The notes under the pieces: generated by a model
What the model saw: the letters and a program-made list of their open reading frames with translations, nothing else
What the model was told of the DNA's origin: nothing
Database searches by the model: none
Part shown: positions 7,911 through 17,187 of the stretch, piece by piece
Numbering within the stretch: the stretch's first letter is position 1
Layout: each line of letters begins with the position of its first letter
Program-made: the position numbers and the translations under genes
Assembly: GCA_005772955.1 (NCBI GenBank)
Contig: SXID01000226.1
Location: forward strand, 1-39,926
Length of the DNA stretch: 39,926 nt
Direction: 5' to 3'
DNA from: Planctomycetia bacterium
GTDB taxonomy: Bacteria > Planctomycetota > Planctomycetia > Gemmatales > Gemmataceae

Positions 7911-8318
7911 CTACTTGATCTGAACGTCGAACCGTTTTTCCTGTCGGCCCGGTCGCACGGTCATTGTCAGTGTGCTCTGGGTGTTGAACCGGGCCGGGAG
8001 CAACTCCGAAATCTCGTCCACCTCGGGGCTGTCCGGGGTGTCATACATCTTCCTCTTGCCCGTCACCTTCGGCGCGGAGATCTCTACCCGGCACTCACCA
8101 GGCGACACACGCGACTCGAACTTCCCGTCCACGATCTGCGCGTCCGCAGGCCGCAGTTTCCCGTCGGTCGGGATGAACCGGACAGTGCCCTTCGTGAGCG
8201 GTGCATTGTCGATTAACACCTCTCCGACAACGACTGCGTCCGTTGGGGTTTGCGAACACCCGAACACAAAAAAACTCAGGGACAGTCCGACGAAAATCGG
8301 GCGCGAAATGGCGCGCAT
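7911..8318 (-). CDS. Small transthyretin/carboxypeptidase-regulatory-like lipoprotein
   Basis: 135 residues. The leader MRAISRPIFVGLSLSFFVFGC has a lipobox (VFGC, lipid-modified Cys21). The mature part begins with VVVGEVLIDNAPLTKGTVRFIP, the small beta-sandwich seen in many planctomycete lipoproteins that accompany DUF1559 genes. The open frame extends to 8642 but only as an antisense shadow of the DUF1559 gene; the lipobox fixes ATG 8318. It lies 62 bp downstream of the DUF1559 gene and is probably co-transcribed. Function is unknown; an envelope location is inferred from the lipobox. Confidence 0.82.
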   Translation of the reverse strand: MRAISRPIFVGLSLSFFVFGCSQTPTDAVVVGEVLIDNAPLTKGTVRFIPTDGKLRPADAQIVDGKFESRVSPGECRVEISAPKVTGKRKMYDTPDSPEVDEISELLPARFNTQSTLTMTVRPGRQEKRFDVQIK

Positions 8319-8380
8319 AGTTGCACCGCAAGTTGGTGAGGGACCGCGCCCCGAAGGACGCGGAGAATGACGAGAGCCGC

Positions 8381-9325
8381 TTAAAAGTTGGTGATGACTT
8401 CCCCGCCGTTGATGGTCCCCAGCGCGCGCCACGTGGTGGTTGTGATCGAGTTTGAAACGAACCGGACCGAGCCATCGCCCATCAGCACGTTCACGCCACC
8501 CGTGTGCTTGCTCCGGGCCGCCTTGTGCGAGTTCCCAGACCCCGTGGTCGTGCAGGGTGGGTTGACCCCGTTGTTGAGGCAGTAGGGCGTCACGTCGGCG
8601 GTCGTAGTGTTCGGGAGGTTGATCGTCATGAACTGCGTGCACGGCCGGTCGTCGTTGAGGAAGTCGCCCCGGATGTCGAAGTCCGTATCGGCCCGGGCCA
8701 TGATGATCTCCGACATGAACAGCGTGTTCGATGTGCCGTCGGTTATCTGAGCGAATTTGACAGTCCGCGGCAGGGTGCTGCTCGCGTTGTCGGTGTACCC
8801 GAACGGGGCGATACCCAGGGTTGGGTTCTGGTTCGCGTCGCCCGCGTTGAACGGCACGGCCTGGTTACCCCAGTTGATGACGTAGCTCCCACGGGCGCGC
8901 CAGTAGATGTCGCCCTGCCACACCGCGCCGACGCGGTCACTCGGACAGTAGTAGAGCGGAGCAGTCTGAGCGTAGATGCCGGTCAACGAGCTGGTGACCG
9001 TGTTCGGCGGTTGGTAGAAGTGAAGCGTCTGGTTGAACTTGTCTTGGAAATTCCCCTGCTCCACAAACGGCCAAACGTACACCACCCACACACGCCGCGG
9101 GTTGCCCCGGTTGCCTTCGGGTATCGCGCCGGTCGCGTCGTGCATCCCGTGCATCGCCAGTCCCCACTGTTTGAGGTTGTTCTGGCACTTCATGCGTGCG
9201 GCGGCCTCGCGCACCTTTTGCACCGCGGGGAGTAACAGCCCGATCAAGATCGCGATTATCGCGATCACCACCAGCAACTCGATCAGTGTGAAACCACGCC
9301 TCGAAACGAGCCGGAGATTGAACAT
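8381..9325 (-). CDS. DUF1559 protein with prepilin-type N-terminus
   Basis: 314 residues. The type IV pilin-like leader has [18 protein letters not shown] at 9-23: prepilin peptidase would cut after Gly11, leaving Phe at +1 and Glu at +5. The helix continues into [20 protein letters not shown]. The C-terminal DUF1559 body has [16 protein letters not shown] and [15 protein letters not shown], both family signatures. These proteins are expanded to dozens of copies in planctomycetes; a pseudopilin-like surface role is suspected but not shown. ATG 9325 is chosen because the leader begins there; GAGGG lies eight bases upstream. It precedes the lipoprotein in a two-gene set. Confidence 0.92.
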   Translation of the reverse strand: MFNLRLVSRRGFTLIELLVVIAIIAILIGLLLPAVQKVREAAARMKCQNNLKQWGLAMHGMHDATGAIPEGNRGNPRRVWVVYVWPFVEQGNFQDKFNQTLHFYQPPNTVTSSLTGIYAQTAPLYYCPSDRVGAVWQGDIYWRARGSYVINWGNQAVPFNAGDANQNPTLGIAPFGYTDNASSTLPRTVKFAQITDGTSNTLFMSEIIMARADTDFDIRGDFLNDDRPCTQFMTINLPNTTTADVTPYCLNNGVNPPCTTTGSGNSHKAARSKHTGGVNVLMGDGSVRFVSNSITTTTWRALGTINGGEVITNF

Positions 9326-9388
9326 GCCAGACCCTCGAAGCAATTGAGACGGGCGACAATCGCCACGAGCAAACGAATCGACTTCCTG

Positions 9389-9394
9389 AGCGTA
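9389..9394 (-). promoter_or_regulatory. -10-like TACGCT upstream of the DUF1559 gene
   Basis: Minus-strand TACGCT preceded by GGGG, 63 nt before ATG 9325. It matches the TANNNT pattern found before other starts here. Confidence 0.3.
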
Positions 9395-9505
9395 CCCCAC
9401 GGCCGAACCACGTTCCAGTCGTAATTCGCAGGGTGTTTCAAAGTAATGCATTGCGATACCCGAGACGTGTTCCGCACGGTCGTGGACGGGATCGACCGTC
9501 GCGGG

Positions 9506-9511
9506 TACTAT
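9506..9511 (+). promoter_or_regulatory. -10-like TACTAT upstream of the 605-residue protein
   Basis: TACTAT preceded by GCGGG, 53 nt before ATG 9565. A perfect ten-base palindrome CGCGATCGCG (9512-9521) follows at once and would overlap the transcription start, so it is a possible operator. Confidence 0.35.
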
Positions 9512-9564
9512 CGCGATCGCGGAACTGACCACCGCCCTTACTCTCCCAACCGCGGAGTTCCAAC

Positions 9565-11382
9565 ATGTCTCGACTGCATCTCTGCATCGCGTTCGCGTGC
9601 GCGATGGGCTGTTCTGGGTCGGCGAGCGCGCAAGAGAAGCAAGAGAAGAAGGCGCTGAAGGTCACCGCACCAATGACCCCGCCAACGTGGGCGCTCCTCG
9701 AACGCGAAGTCCTGAACGCCAGTTCTGATGCGTGCCGCAAATTCTACGACCGGTACTTCGACGAGAAGGGCTGGCTGTTGTGCGTCGAACGGTGGGGCGG
9801 CGACGACGGCCCGGACGACGCCATCGAAAACTGCAACGACTGGCCCATCCTGCACGCGCTCGGCGGATCGGACGAAGTGCGCAAACTCTACAAGAAGGCG
9901 TGGGAAGGACACCTCCGGCAGTACACGCTTGCGAAGACCACGCAAGTGCCGTTCGCGAAGGACGGCATGTACTACAAAGAGTTCCCGGTGATGTTCGACT
10001 GGCTCCACAACGCCGAAGGGTTGACCGTTTTCCAAATGCAAGGGCTGTCGGACCCGCGCGACGCGAAGTTCGCGCCGCGCGCCCGGCGCTTCGCGGGATT
10101 CTACTTGAACGAAGACCCCGGCGCGCTCAACTACGATCCGAAGCACAAGATCATCCGCAGCATGTTCAACGGGAGTCGCGGGCCGTTGTTGCGGAAGGCG
10201 ACGGCGCTCGACTGGGCCGGCGACCCAATCGAAGTGAAGAACCGCTTCAGGCCCGGTCACGGGGAGACGAGCTATGAAGAGATGCTCGCGCACTTCAAGG
10301 ACTACAACGACATCATCGGCGACCACCCGCAGAACCTGATGGCAACCTCACTCGCGCTCACCGCCTACATGAACACTGGTGAGTCGAAATACAAGGACTG
10401 GATTATCGAATACGTCGGGGCATGGCGCCAGCGCATCCTCGACAACGAAGGCATCATCCCGACGAACGTGGGTCTGGACGGGAACACCGGGTCGAACGCG
10501 GGCGGAAAGTGGTACGGCGGCGTATATGGTTGGGGATTCACCGTCGAAGTGCCGCAGACCAAATTGCTCGCGCATCGCAATACTCACCACCTCGGATTGA
10601 ACGGGTTCGGGAACGCGTACCTTCTCACCGGCGACGACCGTTGGCTCGACCCGTGGCGCAGGATGATCGACAAGGTTAACTCCCAGGGGAAGAAGTCCGC
10701 GTCCGGCGCGATGACGTACCCGCATATGTACGGCGACAAGGGCTGGTACGACTTCTCCGCCGAGAAGTACAAGCATGGTGCCGAAGAAATCTGGTACTGG
10801 TCGATGAAGGATACAGACCTCGCGCGATTGCCGGACGGCGGGTGGCCGGCGTTCCTCCAGGGGAAGAGTCCGAACTACGCGGAACAGGTGTTGCGCCAGG
10901 ATCTGGACGCGATCCGCAAGAAGGGCGCCGCGATGCGCGCAGACGAGAGCACCCCCGACACGCGACTCGCGGACGACTCCATGCGGTTCAACCCAGCGAC
11001 CGTGGCGAACCTCGTCAGGCTCATGCTCGGCGGGTTGCACCACGGGAACCGCACGCTGGTGTTGCACAGTCGCGTGCGTTACTTCGACCCCGTAAAGCGC
11101 CGTCCCGGTGTCCCCGCGGACGTGGCCGCGCTGGTCGAAAAGATGACCGCTGATGTGACGGTGCTAACGCTCGTGAACGTCAGCCCGGTCCACTCACGTC
11201 GCGTGATCATTCAAGCGGGCGCGTACGGCGAACACCAGTTCACGACCGCGACCACGGACGGGACCACGATGACCGTGAACGGCCCACACCTCGAAGTCGA
11301 ACTGGACCCCGGAGCCGGTGCACAGATCAAACTTGGCACGAAGCGCTACGCCCACCCGCCGACACTGGACTGGCCGTGGTGA
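9565..11382 (+). CDS. Secreted protein of unknown function, alpha-barrel-like
   Basis: 605 residues with a signal peptide ([22 protein letters not shown], then QEKQEKK). I do not recognise the family. The middle is rich in Trp, Tyr and Gly motifs spaced like the helical hairpins of (alpha/alpha) barrel enzymes: [85 protein letters not shown]. The last 100 residues look like a beta-rich cap ([22 protein letters not shown]). A polysaccharide-active or isomerase-type barrel is a guess from this pattern only. GGAG sits in GGAGTTCCAACATG, nearly the same leader as at 2755. Confidence 0.75.
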   Translation: MSRLHLCIAFACAMGCSGSASAQEKQEKKALKVTAPMTPPTWALLEREVLNASSDACRKFYDRYFDEKGWLLCVERWGGDDGPDDAIENCNDWPILHALGGSDEVRKLYKKAWEGHLRQYTLAKTTQVPFAKDGMYYKEFPVMFDWLHNAEGLTVFQMQGLSDPRDAKFAPRARRFAGFYLNEDPGALNYDPKHKIIRSMFNGSRGPLLRKATALDWAGDPIEVKNRFRPGHGETSYEEMLAHFKDYNDIIGDHPQNLMATSLALTAYMNTGESKYKDWIIEYVGAWRQRILDNEGIIPTNVGLDGNTGSNAGGKWYGGVYGWGFTVEVPQTKLLAHRNTHHLGLNGFGNAYLLTGDDRWLDPWRRMIDKVNSQGKKSASGAMTYPHMYGDKGWYDFSAEKYKHGAEEIWYWSMKDTDLARLPDGGWPAFLQGKSPNYAEQVLRQDLDAIRKKGAAMRADESTPDTRLADDSMRFNPATVANLVRLMLGGLHHGNRTLVLHSRVRYFDPVKRRPGVPADVAALVEKMTADVTVLTLVNVSPVHSRRVIIQAGAYGEHQFTTATTDGTTMTVNGPHLEVELDPGAGAQIKLGTKRYAHPPTLDWPW

Positions 11383-11399
11383 AATCTCTTGCCCGGCGG

Positions 11400-11405
11400 T
11401 AGTAT
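11400..11405 (+). promoter_or_regulatory. -10-like TAGTAT upstream of the LCCL gene
   Basis: TAGTAT after GGCGG, 57 nt before ATG 11463 and 18 nt after the preceding stop codon. Confidence 0.35.
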
Positions 11406-11424
11406 CATTTTGATTCCCGATCCA

Positions 11425-11440
11425 GGGCGAGTACTCGCCC
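11425..11440. promoter_or_regulatory. 16-bp perfect palindrome in a 5' leader
   Basis: GGGCGAGTACTCGCCC reads the same on both strands. It lies 20 nt downstream of the TAGTAT box and 22 nt before the LCCL gene start, inside the predicted leader. It may be an operator for a dimeric repressor or a small hairpin that affects translation. Confidence 0.35.
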
Positions 11441-11462
11441 ACCACCCACCGAGGGTACGCAC

Positions 11463-12398
11463 ATGCCCGTCACCCGGCTTCTCGTTGGCGTCGCGCTGGT
11501 CGTCGCGTTCCTGGCGGTACCGGCCGGCGCTGCAGGTCCGCTGCCGGCGCAACCGCCGGAGTCCAGCAAGCCGATTTCCGGTGCTGATGTGGAAGTTAAG
11601 TGCGTCGATAACAGCGTCCTGAACTTGAAGGTGATTGACGAGAAACTCGAACTCGTCACCCGGCACGGCGTTCTTCAGATCGCGGTGGCCGACATCCGGC
11701 GCATCGAATTCGCCACTCGCATCCCGACCGCCGTGGCTGAGAAAGTCGCCGTCGCGATTTCCAAACTCGATCACGCGGACTTCAAGGTGCGCGAAGCGGC
11801 GACGGAGGAATTGAAGGGCTACCGCGCGCGGGCCTACCCGCAGTTGCTCAAGGCGCAAAAGAGCGAAGACCCGGAGGTGATGCGCCGTGCCCAGGAGATC
11901 GTGGCGTTCATCAAGAACAAGGTGCCGGCCGCGGAGTTGGAGCTGCGAGAGTTCGATGTGGTCGAGACAAACGACTCGAAGAACGCGGGGCGGCTGACCG
12001 CGGAAACGATGCGCGTCAATACGCTGCAGTTCGGCGAGCAGCGGCTCAAGTTGGTCGATGTCCGCACGCTACGCGGCGGAACGGGCGCAGAGGCGGAAGT
12101 GGTCAACGCGGTCCCCGCTCCGGCGAGTCTCGTCACTTACCAGAACCAGGTCGGTAAGGAATACGCGTTCAGCGTGACTGGTTCGGCGCAAGGCGGCGTG
12201 TACGGCACCGATGTGTACACGCTCGACTCCAGCCTGGCGACGGCAGTCGTTCACGCGGGACTGGCGAAGGCCGGTGAGACAGTGACAGTGACGGTGCGCA
12301 TCCTCGCGTCCCCACCGCAGTTCAACGCGAGCACCCGCAACGGCATCTCCTCGAACGCATACGGCCCGTACCCGGCGTTCGAGTTCGTGCGGAAGTGA
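11463..12398 (+). CDS. Secreted LCCL-domain protein with HEAT-like segment
   Basis: 311 residues. A signal peptide (about 1-24) is followed by a beta-rich block at 42-83 (VKCVDNSVLNLKVIDEKLEL, DIRRIEF), a helical HEAT-like stretch at 99-150 (DFKVREAATEELKGY), a second block like the first at 164-205, and an LCCL domain at about 220-310. The LCCL part is recognised from GGVYGTDVYTLDSSLATAVV, AGLAKAGETVTVTV and ISSNAYGPYPAFEF. LCCL domains are better known from eukaryotic secreted proteins (Limulus factor C, cochlin) and also occur in planctomycetes. Ligand and function are unknown. It ends 15 bp from the convergent metallohydrolase gene. Confidence 0.82.
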   Translation: MPVTRLLVGVALVVAFLAVPAGAAGPLPAQPPESSKPISGADVEVKCVDNSVLNLKVIDEKLELVTRHGVLQIAVADIRRIEFATRIPTAVAEKVAVAISKLDHADFKVREAATEELKGYRARAYPQLLKAQKSEDPEVMRRAQEIVAFIKNKVPAAELELREFDVVETNDSKNAGRLTAETMRVNTLQFGEQRLKLVDVRTLRGGTGAEAEVVNAVPAPASLVTYQNQVGKEYAFSVTGSAQGGVYGTDVYTLDSSLATAVVHAGLAKAGETVTVTVRILASPPQFNASTRNGISSNAYGPYPAFEFVRK

Positions 12399-12413
12399 CG
12401 CCTGTGCATCGCG

Positions 12414-13991
12414 CTACTTGCCGCGCTGACTGATCCGCTTCGTCAAGTCCTTGCTCGCCTCGTCGTAAAGGGCAAGGATCTTGTCGCGTGCCGCGTCGTC
12501 GCCGAACTTCCCACGCGAGCGAATCTCTTCTTGCGCCTCCTCCAAGCGGCGCAGCAGTTGGCGTCCGACATCGACATCGAAGACTCGCTTGCCACCGAAA
12601 TCGACGTAGACCGGTGACGTGTGAGCGTAGAGTTGCGCGTCGAGTTCGTTCTTGGCGGTTGACTCGATCCGGGCCGCGAACCACGCCGGGCTATCGAGCC
12701 GCACCTCCTGCACGAACTTCGCGCTGAAGACACCGTCTTTCAACTCGCCTGCTTCACTCTTCACCACCTTGCCGTTTTGCACGAGCTGAAGCTTTTGGAA
12801 ATCGTGCCGGCCGGTCGCGGTCACTTCGACACGCACGGTCTTTTCCCTGTCGAGGTTAAGCGCGTCGCCAATCTCCTTGCCGTCCACGGTGAGCGTCAGC
12901 AACGGACTGTTCGTTGCCTGACAGCGGCCCGCCTTCACCGCGTCCAACCACTTCGGGACGGTGAGCGCGCCAGGCACCTTCGCGTAGACGCGCGAGAAGT
13001 CGTAAAGGAACCAATCCGTTCCGGTGCTTATCGGGAACCGCAGCCCGACATTCAGATAGCGGTAGTAGCCGGCCTCGAACGTGCCGCCGCGGGAGCCATC
13101 GAACACGTTGAGCGCATCGACGCGTCCCGCCAGAATGTGCGGCAGAGCCTCGAAGCCGTTGGTGTTGTGGCACCAGATGATCGTGCCGCCCTGCTTGCGC
13201 GCGTCTTCGATGCCGGAGCGCAGCGCACGGTCATCGTTCCCGGTGCCGGTGATCCCTTCCCCTAGGCTCACGGGCTTCACCAGTTCGTTGATGTTCAGAA
13301 ACATGACGTGCCCGTAGCCCTCGCCACCCGCGCCGAAGTTGTGCCGATGTTCCTCGCCGTTGTTGAACACCACCCCGGTCGCGTTGAACTGCTTCAGTTC
13401 GCCGATCGCGTAACGGTTAGTGATGTAAGTGGCGTCAACCTTGACCCGTTCGAGATACGAGATGAACATCACCTTCAGCCTGTCCGCGGCCGGCAGTTGC
13501 TTGAGGTAATCCTCCGCGTCGGCTGCGGTCAGGTTCATCAGGTGTAGGTGCGTATTACCCGCGACCAGATCGGATTGCTCCGGCCGGAAGGTCGGCTTGA
13601 GCTTCACCACGACCTCTTCGGGCGGCTTCTTTGTGAGGTCGATCTCTTCAATCGCGACGACCGTCTCCAATCCAGAAACCGCCTCGATGCGTAGCTTGGC
13701 ACGCGGCAATGTTGTGTCCCCGCCCGCTGCGGGCACGACACACCAGCCCGCGAGGGTAGCGGTCGTCTTAAGCCCGCGAAGCCGGTCGTAGAGGCCGGGG
13801 AGCGCGAGTGGTTTCTCCACGCCAGAGGGGAACACGCGAATCATGCCAGGAATGTTCTTCCCGGTGCCCGCGTCCATCAGGCGCACCCGAAGTTTGACGG
13901 TGTCATCCTCTTTCTTGGGCGGCTCGGCCTGGAGGTAAACACACAGACCGAGAACGCTCACGCAGAACCCCAACGCCAAAGTTTTTCGCAT
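12414..13991 (-). CDS. CehA/McbA-like PHP-type metallohydrolase, exported
   Basis: 525 residues with a signal peptide (MRKTLALGFCVSVLGLCVYLQA). Residues 31-135 are beta-rich. A PHP-like metal site then follows: GNTHLHL (His148, His150), NGEEHRHNFG (Glu214, His215, His217), GHVMF (His228) and IIWCHNTNG (His275). CehA/McbA relatives hydrolyse carbamate or ester bonds in known cases, but the substrate here is not inferable. The C-terminus (about 480-525) is a charged helix, probably a coiled coil. The open frame reaches 14123, but the signal peptide fixes ATG 13991. It is divergent from the first PVC cytochrome gene with 154 bp between starts. Confidence 0.8.
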   Translation of the reverse strand: MRKTLALGFCVSVLGLCVYLQAEPPKKEDDTVKLRVRLMDAGTGKNIPGMIRVFPSGVEKPLALPGLYDRLRGLKTTATLAGWCVVPAAGGDTTLPRAKLRIEAVSGLETVVAIEEIDLTKKPPEEVVVKLKPTFRPEQSDLVAGNTHLHLMNLTAADAEDYLKQLPAADRLKVMFISYLERVKVDATYITNRYAIGELKQFNATGVVFNNGEEHRHNFGAGGEGYGHVMFLNINELVKPVSLGEGITGTGNDDRALRSGIEDARKQGGTIIWCHNTNGFEALPHILAGRVDALNVFDGSRGGTFEAGYYRYLNVGLRFPISTGTDWFLYDFSRVYAKVPGALTVPKWLDAVKAGRCQATNSPLLTLTVDGKEIGDALNLDREKTVRVEVTATGRHDFQKLQLVQNGKVVKSEAGELKDGVFSAKFVQEVRLDSPAWFAARIESTAKNELDAQLYAHTSPVYVDFGGKRVFDVDVGRQLLRRLEEAQEEIRSRGKFGDDAARDKILALYDEASKDLTKRISQRGK

Positions 13992-14031
13992 GGTCGACTC
14001 TCGCAATAGTCGTGAAGCGACCCAATGGATG

Positions 14032-14037
14032 AGTATA
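14032..14037 (-). promoter_or_regulatory. -10-like TATACT upstream of the metallohydrolase
   Basis: Minus-strand TATACT after GTACGG, 40 nt before ATG 13991. Only 67 bp separate it from the opposite-strand TACCGT box, so the two promoters would share one short control region. Confidence 0.4.
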
Positions 14038-14104
14038 CCGTACACGCGATTCGGTACTGCGTTGAAACGCGCCGAAGACGCGTGACTCCGGCGCGCCGGC
14101 GGGC

Positions 14105-14110
14105 TACCGT
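14105..14110 (+). promoter_or_regulatory. -10-like TACCGT upstream of the first PVC cytochrome gene
   Basis: TACCGT after GGCGGGC, 35 nt before ATG 14146. TGACTC lies 16 nt upstream and could be a -35. Confidence 0.3.
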
Positions 14111-14145
14111 GGGAAGCATTCACCGTGAATCATCAGGAGCCGGGC

Positions 14146-17106
14146 ATGCGAACGTGGGCCATTCTGCTGGGATTGATCACGCCATGCGCCGCTCTCACGG
14201 CGGATCGGACGCCGGCCCCGCTACCGGCCGAGAAGGCCGCGAAGACATCGGTTCTGCCCGACGGCTTCAAGATGACCGTGTTCGCCGCCGAGCCTGACGT
14301 GATTCAGCCCATCTCGTTCTGCACCGATGCACGCGGCAGATTGTGGGTCGCGGAGGCGCTCAACTACGGCGCCTGGCAGGCAACGGGCAAGGACCGCATC
14401 GTGATCCTTGAGGAGAAGGACGGGAAGATGAATCGCACCGTGTTCCACGAAGGATTCAACTACATCACCGGCATCGAAGTCGGGTTCGGCGGCGTGTGGG
14501 TGATGTCCCCGCCCTGCCTTTACTTCGTGCCTGACAAGAACTCTGACGACAAGCCTGACGGCCCACCGGAAGTACTCTTCGATGGCTTCGGATACAAGGA
14601 GTCGCGGCACAATCTCGCGAACGGCTTCACGTGGGGACCGGACGGCTGGCTCTACGGCGGTCACGGCCGCACCAGCCCGTCGGAAGTGGGGCGCCCCGGC
14701 ACGCCCGCGAACAAACGCATCCACTGCGACGGCGGCGTGTACCGTATTCATCCGAGTCGACTCGTGTTCGAGAACTTCGCGGATGGTACCACCAACCCAT
14801 GGGGCGTGGACTTCGACGATTCCGGAGCGTGTTTCGTTTCCAACTGCGTGAACCCGCACCTGTTTCACGTGGTACAAGGCGGACACTTTGAGCCGTGGCG
14901 GAACCGGCCGTCGAGCCTGCACGCCTACGAGCGCCTGCCGACAATCGCGGACCACTTGCACTACCCCGGTGGGAACTGGCAAGCGGCCCGCGGCGAAACG
15001 CCCGAAGTACTCGCGATGGGCGGCGGGCACGCGCACTGCGGCACCCTTGTGTACCTCGGCGATTCGTTCCCGAAGGAGTACCGCAACACGGTATTCATGT
15101 GCAACGTCCACGGGCGCCGGATCAACAACGACATCCTGAAGCGGAAGGATTCGGGCTACATCGCGAGCCACGGCAAAGACTTCATGATCTCCGCGGACCC
15201 GTGGTTCATGGGCGTGACGCTGCGCACCGGTCCCGACGGCAGCGTGTACGTTTCGGACTGGTCCGACACCGGCGAGTGCCACACGCTCAAGCCCGACAAG
15301 AACACCGGTCGCATTTACAAGATCAGCCACGGCGAACCGAAGAAACCAAAGCCGGTCGATCTGTACAAACTCACCGACGCGGAGTTGGTGGAACTTCAAG
15401 GGCACGCGAACGACTGGTTCGTGCGCCACGCGCGGTGCATTCTGCAAGAACGCTCCCTGAAGTGGGATGCGAAGGCGAGCGCGGCGGTGTACGCCAAACT
15501 ACGTGCGTTAGTCGAAGCACCGGACGTTGACGTGCGCGGACGGCTTCGCGGGCTGTGGGCGCTTCACGTCACCGGCGGTCTGAATCCGGAGGCGCTCATT
15601 GAGTTGCTCAAGGACAAGCGCCCACACATGCGCGCGTGGGCGGTTCAACTGCTCTGCGAGCGCGACACGCCACACGCCGCGGCACTCACGGAGTTCGCGC
15701 GCCTGGCAAAATCCGACCCTTCGCCCGTTGTGCGGTTGTACCTCGCGTGCGCGCTCCAACGCCTTCCGTTGGAGAAGCGGTGGACCGTCGCGGAGGAACT
15801 GGCACGGCGCGCGGAGGACGCCACCGATGTGAACCTTCCGCTGATGCTCTGGTACGCGATCGAACCGCTTGTGCCGGCCGACCCGTCGCGTGCGTTCGTG
15901 CTGGCGCTGGCGTCGGAACTGCCGCTGGTGCGGCAGTTCGTCGCGCGCCGCGCGGTGGACGCCGCACTTGCGAAGGGCGCTCAGGGTGATCTCGGGCCAC
16001 TTGTTGCGGCCCTCTCGCTCGCGGAGGAGAAGGGGCAACTCAATCTGCTGACCGGCGCACGCGAGGCGCTTCGCGGGCGCAAGAGCTTCAAGATGCCCGA
16101 TGGCTGGCCGACCGCATACGCGCGACTCGGTAAAAGCACGAACCTGACGGTGCGCGAACACGCGGTCGCACTCGCACTGCTGTTCGGCGACCCGCAGGCG
16201 CTCGCCAATCTGCGCAAGATCGCGACGACTGTGTCCGCGCCGGCCGCAGAGCGCGTGAAGGCAATCGAGGCGCTCGCCGACAATCGCGCCGCCGAACTCG
16301 CGCCGCTCCTTCACGACCAACTCGCGGACAAGGCGACCCGGCGCGCGGCGATTCGCGCGCTGGCCGCGTACGCACACATGGACACACCGAAGAAGGTGTT
16401 TGCGGTTTACGCGGGGCTGACGACCGACGAGAAGTTCGACGCGGTCGCGACGCTCGCGGTTCGCACGGAATACGCGCTCGCACTGCTCGACGCGGTGGAA
16501 GCCAAGACGGTACCACGCGGTGATGTCTCGGCGTTTGTCGCCCGGCAGATGTTCGCGCTGAACGACACGAAGGTGACGGCGCGCCTGAAAGCGGTGTGGG
16601 GCGAGGTGCGCGAGACGGCCGCTGATAAGCAGAAGCAGATGGCGAAGTACAAGGCGCAGCTCACGCCCGCGGCGATCAAGTCGGCGGATCTCTCGAACGG
16701 CCGGGCGGTGTTCGCGAAGACGTGTCAACAGTGCCACAAGCTCTTCGGCGAGGGCGGCACGATCGGACCGGACCTCACCGGCGGAAACCGTTCCGACCTC
16801 GAGTACTTGCTTTCCAATGTCATCGATCCCAGTGCCGAGGTGGGGCGTGACTTTCGCATGTCCGTGGTTCGCACCTCCGATTCGCGCGTCGTCACCGGCA
16901 TTGTCACCGAGCGCACACCGGCCAGGCTCGTGGTTCAAACCGCGACGGCGAAAACGATCCTGGCACTTGAAGACGTGGAGAGCGTCAAGGACTCGGCGCT
17001 ATCGATCATGCCGGAGGGGCAACTCGACGCGCTGACAAAAGAGCAGGTTCGCGACCTGATCGCGTACATCGGGAGTAAGGGGCAGGTGCCGCCAGCACCG
17101 AAGTAG
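14146..17106 (+). CDS. PVC-type heme-binding beta-propeller/HEAT/cytochrome c protein
   Basis: 986 residues, exported (signal MRTWAILLGLITPCAALTA). From the N-terminus: a six-bladed propeller of the soluble glucose/sorbosone dehydrogenase type (about 35-410; LPDGFKMTVFAAEPDVIQPI, GFTWGPDGWLYGGHG, MGVTLRTGPDGSVYVSDWSD), a long helical-repeat region with HEAT-like units (about 420-800), and a cytochrome c domain with CQQCH at 860-864 and the late MPEGQ region that can supply the Met ligand. The layout predicts an electron-transferring periplasmic dehydrogenase-like protein; substrate unknown. ATG 14146 is preferred over GTG 14125 because GGAG lies seven bases upstream and the signal peptide begins there. 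Confidence 0.9.
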   Translation: MRTWAILLGLITPCAALTADRTPAPLPAEKAAKTSVLPDGFKMTVFAAEPDVIQPISFCTDARGRLWVAEALNYGAWQATGKDRIVILEEKDGKMNRTVFHEGFNYITGIEVGFGGVWVMSPPCLYFVPDKNSDDKPDGPPEVLFDGFGYKESRHNLANGFTWGPDGWLYGGHGRTSPSEVGRPGTPANKRIHCDGGVYRIHPSRLVFENFADGTTNPWGVDFDDSGACFVSNCVNPHLFHVVQGGHFEPWRNRPSSLHAYERLPTIADHLHYPGGNWQAARGETPEVLAMGGGHAHCGTLVYLGDSFPKEYRNTVFMCNVHGRRINNDILKRKDSGYIASHGKDFMISADPWFMGVTLRTGPDGSVYVSDWSDTGECHTLKPDKNTGRIYKISHGEPKKPKPVDLYKLTDAELVELQGHANDWFVRHARCILQERSLKWDAKASAAVYAKLRALVEAPDVDVRGRLRGLWALHVTGGLNPEALIELLKDKRPHMRAWAVQLLCERDTPHAAALTEFARLAKSDPSPVVRLYLACALQRLPLEKRWTVAEELARRAEDATDVNLPLMLWYAIEPLVPADPSRAFVLALASELPLVRQFVARRAVDAALAKGAQGDLGPLVAALSLAEEKGQLNLLTGAREALRGRKSFKMPDGWPTAYARLGKSTNLTVREHAVALALLFGDPQALANLRKIATTVSAPAAERVKAIEALADNRAAELAPLLHDQLADKATRRAAIRALAAYAHMDTPKKVFAVYAGLTTDEKFDAVATLAVRTEYALALLDAVEAKTVPRGDVSAFVARQMFALNDTKVTARLKAVWGEVRETAADKQKQMAKYKAQLTPAAIKSADLSNGRAVFAKTCQQCHKLFGEGGTIGPDLTGGNRSDLEYLLSNVIDPSAEVGRDFRMSVVRTSDSRVVTGIVTERTPARLVVQTATAKTILALEDVESVKDSALSIMPEGQLDALTKEQVRDLIAYIGSKGQVPPAPK

Positions 17107-17119
17107 GTAGTTCGGTTGG

Positions 17120-17178
17120 GACGAGCCGGAAGCGTTAGCGACTGATAGCTTGTCAGTCGCGGACACTTCCGGCTCGTC
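17120..17178. terminator. Two-part hairpin between convergent genes
   Basis: Outer arms 17120-17132 and 17166-17178 pair perfectly over 13 bp; inner arms 17138-17145 and 17153-17160 pair over 8 bp. It fills the space between the convergent ends of the PVC cytochrome and propeller genes. There is no T tract; a repeat-derived terminator is likely. Confidence 0.55.
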
Positions 17179-17187
17179 AACATGACA

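Noticed and set aside
14221-15447. Minus-strand open frame of 408 codons
   Set aside because: Antisense shadow of the propeller domain, with no start signal or motif.
15508-16938. Long minus-strand open frame (476 codons) opposite the first PVC cytochrome gene
   Set aside because: It is rich in Arg, His and Val with no recognisable domain and lies fully antisense to a well-supported gene; such frames are common in GC-rich DNA.
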